Shown here one piece after another: positions 60,775 through 64,000 of a stretch of DNA of 64,000 nucleotides. This DNA is from Cryobacterium adonitolivorans (GTDB lineage Bacteria > Actinomycetota > Actinomycetes > Actinomycetales > Microbacteriaceae): positions 1 through 64,000 of the forward strand of contig NZ_SOFL01000043.1 in NCBI RefSeq assembly GCF_004402695.1. Direction: 5' to 3'. A model generated the notes under the pieces. It worked only from the letters and a program-made list of their open reading frames with translations. It made no database searches and had not been told where the DNA came from. Both the position numbers and the translations under genes were made by a program. Positions within the stretch are counted from its first letter, which is position 1. Each line of letters begins with the position of its first letter.

Positions 60775-63700
60775 GGGGTGATCGCTTTCTTCGGGATCGG
60801 GCGGGAGAAGTCGAAGGTGTGGCCGTCCACTGTGACGGTGAGCAGCACGGTGCCCGAGTCGGGCAGCGGGCCGGGCAGGGTACAGGTGGTGGCGCTGTCG
60901 GCCGGGGTCGGCGTCGATGTCGATCCGGCGACCGTGCACGCGAAGGTCGCCGCGAGGGATCCGTTCTGCGGCGCGCCGGTCCAGGAGAACCGGCCGGCCG
61001 CGCCGTCGTAGGCCAGACCGGTCGCGGTGAAGGTGACGGATGCCTCCGGCGCTGTGGTGGTGCCCGACCAGGGCCCGCAGGAGCCCCACACCGTGCACGC
61101 CTGCAGTTGGAAGGCCACGGCGGAGCCGAATGGCAGGTCGAGCAGGTCGCGCGGCCAGGCGCTGCCGCTGAACCTCGCCCCGGAGCCGGAGCCATCCGCG
61201 GCCCGGATGTTGTAGTGGTCGACGCCGGCGGACGGGCTCACGCCGGTGAGGTGGTAATCCCAGGCGTCGCCCTGCTGTTCCATCGCACCCTGCACCTGGC
61301 TGATTGCGCCGGGGGCCGGCCGCACGAGGACCGTGGCAACCGTGCTCGGGACGCAGCCGGCCCGGTTGTGGCCCCAGACCACGAACGAGTAGCTGCCGTC
61401 GTCGACGAGCAGGCCGTCGAACACGGCGCTGCGCCCGCCGGCTGCCACGCTCTGCTGTTCCAGCACCACACCGCCGGCGCGGGGTGCGGTCAGGGAGCCG
61501 GGCGCGGGGGCCGACACCGAGCAGGCCTGCGCGCCGGTGGGCACGCCGGCGCCGCTGATCCGCTGCACGACGTAGCCCGCAACGGCGTCGCCGCGGTCGG
61601 CGAAACCGTCCCAGGTCACGGTGACGGCGCCGCTGACATCGGTCGCCGTCGCCGTGATCCCGCCGGCGACCGGCGCGCCGTAGGGCGTTCCGGTGGCGGC
61701 GGTGCTGTTCCAGCTCGACAGGGCGGGGTAGGCGTCATTGCGGGCGCTGACGGCAAAGCCCACGCCGGTCCCGTTGGCCAGGCCGTCCACCCGCAGGGTG
61801 CAGCGGGCGTTGTCGCAGAGCGCTCCGGTGGCGCTCACCTCCGGTTGGGCGACCCCGGCCACGCTGACCTGGTAGCCGCGGATGTCCGTGCCGCCGCCCG
61901 TCGCCTGGACGACGTCCCAGCCGAGCAGCATGGCGCCGTCTTCGGGTACGGCGGTCAGCCCTGTCGGTGCTGCCGGGATCACGTCGGACCAGACCGACGC
62001 GGCGAGGGTGCCGGCCGTGGCCGTGCCGATGCCGTTCTGCGCGGCCACGCTGACCCGCACGGCGTTCGCCTGACCGTTGCCCGGCGTGGCCAGGGTGCAG
62101 GAGGTGGCCGCGCACACCGTGCTGCCGAGGGTGCGGCCGGAGGAGGCGTCGAGGGTGGTCACCCGGTAACCGGTGATGGGTGAGTTGTTGGCGGCGCCGG
62201 GGTTGAACGCCACGGTGATACGCCCGTCGGCGAAGCCCGTGGCCCGCAGCCCGGTGACGGCGTCGGGGACGTCCTGCACCGACACCCGCACGGTGCCCCA
62301 GGTGTACCGGTCAGGGTCGTTGGTGGCATCCGCCACCTGGTACTGCAGGGTGCTGTCCGTGGGCTGAGCGTCGGCGGACACCCGCACGGTGAGCCTGCTG
62401 TTGTCGGCGCTGGGCGTGATCGACACCCCGGCGGGCAGTGCGGCCGAATCGAGCCCGCGCACCGCGAGCACCCGCAGCCCCACCGCGGGGAACGGGTTGG
62501 TGGCGCCGTCGTTGGCGAGCACATCGATGACGGTGCTGCGCCCGCGGGGCGCGACGGCCGCATCCGTCGCAGGCAGCGCGAGGGGTCTGGTGGAGGCCAC
62601 GACGCGCAGCTCGATTCGCCCGGCCGAGCCGGCGCTGAGGTCGTCGCGCACCCCGATCGTCACCGAGCTGGTGCTGCCCTTCGGGGTGCCCTCCAGAGCG
62701 GTCACGGTGAGCAGGCTGCCGTCCAGCGTCTGCCCGAAGCCGGTCGGCAGCGGGTCGAGTACCGTGAAGGCGAGTTCGTCGCGGTCCTCCGGGTAGGGAT
62801 AGGCGGTGAGCTTGGCCAGGTCGATGACCTTGCTCTGACCGGGTTCGAAGTCGATTCCCGCCCCGTCGAAGGCGGGCGGCTGGTTCTCCCGCGGCGTCAC
62901 GGTGATCGGCAGCACAATCGTGGCGGTGCGTCCGGCCGGGTCGGTGGCGCCCGCGCCGTCTGTCACCTCGAACGAGATGGAGGCGGGCCCGAAATACCGG
63001 TCGGCGCTGGTGAAGGAGAGGGTCTGGGAACCCGTGCTGAGTTCGGCGCCGTTGGCGTGCGTGGCGCGCACCGTGTTGCGGTCGGTGAGTTGCACGGGCT
63101 TGCCGCCGACGGCCACCACGTAATCGTTAATGTCGATGTCCACGGTGGCTTCGCTGGCCACGACGAGTTTGGCGGCGCCGGCCCGCAGCTGCGGAAGGGC
63201 GTCGTTGGTTCCCGGCACCCAGACGAACGCGTAGGCCACGATGCCGGGGTCCTGGGGGTGACTGACGCTGAACGGGATGATCTGGCTGGTCTTGGCGACG
63301 GTGACGCGGATGTGGGCTGTGTCGGTGACCGTCGCGGCACCGTCATAGCCGGGCAAGACGGCCAGCTTCAGGTCCCGGGCCGACCCTTCGGCGAAGAACA
63401 CCCTGGCGAGCACATCGACGTCGACGGTGTCCCGGCCGAGCACATCGGAGAGCCTCAGCCGGGTGTCGTCGGCCTCGGGATGGGCGCGGGGTGCGTCCGC
63501 TGCCACGACGACGGTGAGGAAGGCCGAGCCGGTGCCGCCCCGCTCGTTCTGGATCTGGTAGACGAAGCCGTACCGGCCGCCGACGTTCGGGGCGCGCACC
63601 ACGACGACGTCGCCGTCAACCGCGGCGGTGCCCGCGGCGGTGCCCGCGGCGCCGTCGGCGGCACCCTCTGCGGTCGCCTCGACAGCGGTGATGCTCAGTG

Positions 63701-64000
63701 TGCCGCCGTCGGGGTCTGAGTCGTTGCCGAGCACCCGCACCGACACCCGGGATCCGGGTCGCACGGTGACCTCGTCCGGCACGGCGACGGGGTTGCGGGC
63801 CCCATCAGGGCGGGGGCTGATGCCTACCCGCACCGTGCCGGTGGCCCGGGCGCCGAGGGCGTCGATGACGGCGTAGGTGAAGGTGTCGGTGCCCGCGGAG
63901 TAGTCGCCTGCCCTGTAGCTGAGCGAGTCGGCGTCGACGGCCGTGACGGTGCCCTTTTCGGGGTTGGTCTCCTGGCCGAGCAGCTGCACGGAGTCGCCGT
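60771..64000 (-). CDS. Giant Ig/cadherin-like and FN3 repeat surface protein (partial, N-terminus outside window)
   Basis: At least 1075 residues are visible and the frame runs off the right edge. The first part consists of tandem bacterial Ig/cadherin-like modules of about 95-100 residues, with GTDTFTYAVIDALGA, VRVLGNDSDPDGG and similar strands. Then come fibronectin type III modules of about 90-100 residues (ITVAFNPGAANNSPITGYRV, APTGLTAVPEDGAMLLGWDV), and a terminal module with few cysteine pairs. No membrane anchor or sorting signal is visible at the C-terminus. Likely exported and displayed outside the cell, perhaps in adhesion or matrix binding. First gene seen of the MoxR-DUF58-TgpA-FHA run. 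Confidence 0.85.
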   Translation of the reverse strand, partial: GDSVQLLGQETNPEKGTVTAVDADSLSYRAGDYSAGTDTFTYAVIDALGARATGTVRVGISPRPDGARNPVAVPDEVTVRPGSRVSVRVLGNDSDPDGGTLSITAVEATAEGAADGAAGTAAGTAAVDGDVVVVRAPNVGGRYGFVYQIQNERGGTGSAFLTVVVAADAPRAHPEADDTRLRLSDVLGRDTVDVDVLARVFFAEGSARDLKLAVLPGYDGAATVTDTAHIRVTVAKTSQIIPFSVSHPQDPGIVAYAFVWVPGTNDALPQLRAGAAKLVVASEATVDIDINDYVVAVGGKPVQLTDRNTVRATHANGAELSTGSQTLSFTSADRYFGPASISFEVTDGAGATDPAGRTATIVLPITVTPRENQPPAFDGAGIDFEPGQSKVIDLAKLTAYPYPEDRDELAFTVLDPLPTGFGQTLDGSLLTVTALEGTPKGSTSSVTIGVRDDLSAGSAGRIELRVVASTRPLALPATDAAVAPRGRSTVIDVLANDGATNPFPAVGLRVLAVRGLDSAALPAGVSITPSADNSRLTVRVSADAQPTDSTLQYQVADATNDPDRYTWGTVRVSVQDVPDAVTGLRATGFADGRITVAFNPGAANNSPITGYRVTTLDASSGRTLGSTVCAATSCTLATPGNGQANAVRVSVAAQNGIGTATAGTLAASVWSDVIPAAPTGLTAVPEDGAMLLGWDVVQATGGGTDIRGYQVSVAGVAQPEVSATGALCDNARCTLRVDGLANGTGVGFAVSARNDAYPALSSWNSTAATGTPYGAPVAGGITATATDVSGAVTVTWDGFADRGDAVAGYVVQRISGAGVPTGAQACSVSAPAPGSLTAPRAGGVVLEQQSVAAGGRSAVFDGLLVDDGSYSFVVWGHNRAGCVPSTVATVLVRPAPGAISQVQGAMEQQGDAWDYHLTGVSPSAGVDHYNIRAADGSGSGARFSGSAWPRDLLDLPFGSAVAFQLQACTVWGSCGPWSGTTTAPEASVTFTATGLAYDGAAGRFSWTGAPQNGSLAATFACTVAGSTSTPTPADSATTCTLPGPLPDSGTVLLTVTVDGHTFDFSRPIPKKAITP

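Noticed and set aside
1..64000. CRISPR array, rRNA operon, riboswitch or prophage
   Set aside because: No regularly spaced repeats, no rRNA signatures, no cobalamin or FMN riboswitch motif near the adenosyltransferase or ribF, and no phage structural genes were seen.

Overview
The window is high-GC actinobacterial DNA, most likely from Microbacteriaceae (Cryobacterium or a close relative); this placement is inferred from gene content and codon use, not from a database search. Supporting points are the actinobacterial order rseP-ispG-proS-nusA-ylxR-infB-rbfA with truB and ribF further along the same strand, a UPF0182 protein, a YlbL-type Lon-like protease, a DUF2342 zincin, a MDMPI-fold protein of the mycothiol-dependent class, and GTG starts with many ATGA/GTGA gene overlaps.

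Region by region. (1) 1-4183 is an accessory block of small envelope proteins: a CcdA/DsbD-type redox channel, two tiny membrane proteins, a DUF3105 protein, a further membrane protein, a SHOCT protein and a secreted YVTN beta-propeller, several with Met/His-rich ends that suggest metal (perhaps copper) and thiol-redox handling. (2) 4184-6295 is a graveyard of decayed fragments: an enolase N-terminus, a frameshifted DsbA-like thioredoxin, an IS21-type transposase and a second transposase-like C-terminus. It ends at the 3' side of an initiator tRNA-Met, a classic island boundary. (3) 6296-25099 is mostly chromosomal backbone: UPF0182, Lon-like protease, DUF2342, SorC regulator, CynX-type MFS, ribF, truB, a TetR/MFS efflux pair with a readable promoter-operator, ketopantoate-reductase-like, mutY, alditol oxidase and aldose epimerase. 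(4) 25100-35913 is the translation/isoprenoid block rbfA, infB, ylxR, nusA, proS, ispG, rseP; no rimP is present where it is usually found. (5) 35983-40417 is a plus-strand insertion separating rseP from dxr. It carries a Ser/Thr kinase-lipoprotein pair, a broken tandem copy of that pair, and an epimerase-like protein. (6) 40430-52537 holds dxr, an acyltransferase, an ArsR/AHSA1 pair, a decayed EamA transporter, two gabT paralogues around an OsmC protein, asparaginase, a PduO-type adenosyltransferase, a BCCT transporter and alanine dehydrogenase: largely nitrogen and amino-acid metabolism. (7) 52554-64000 (running off the right edge) is one tightly coupled minus-strand locus plus an adjacent ATPase gene. 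It encodes a giant Ig/FN3 surface protein, a MoxR ATPase, a DUF58 protein, a TgpA-like protein whose transglutaminase Cys and His are replaced, a zinc-ribbon/FHA protein and an EccC/EssC-like double FtsK ATPase.

The most promising candidate for an undescribed system is region 7: a type VII-like ATPase with its FHA module on a separate gene, coupled to a MoxR-DUF58-pseudotransglutaminase set and a very large surface protein. The second candidate is the kinase-lipoprotein pair of region 5. Coordinates of short sites are read by eye and may be off by one or two bases.
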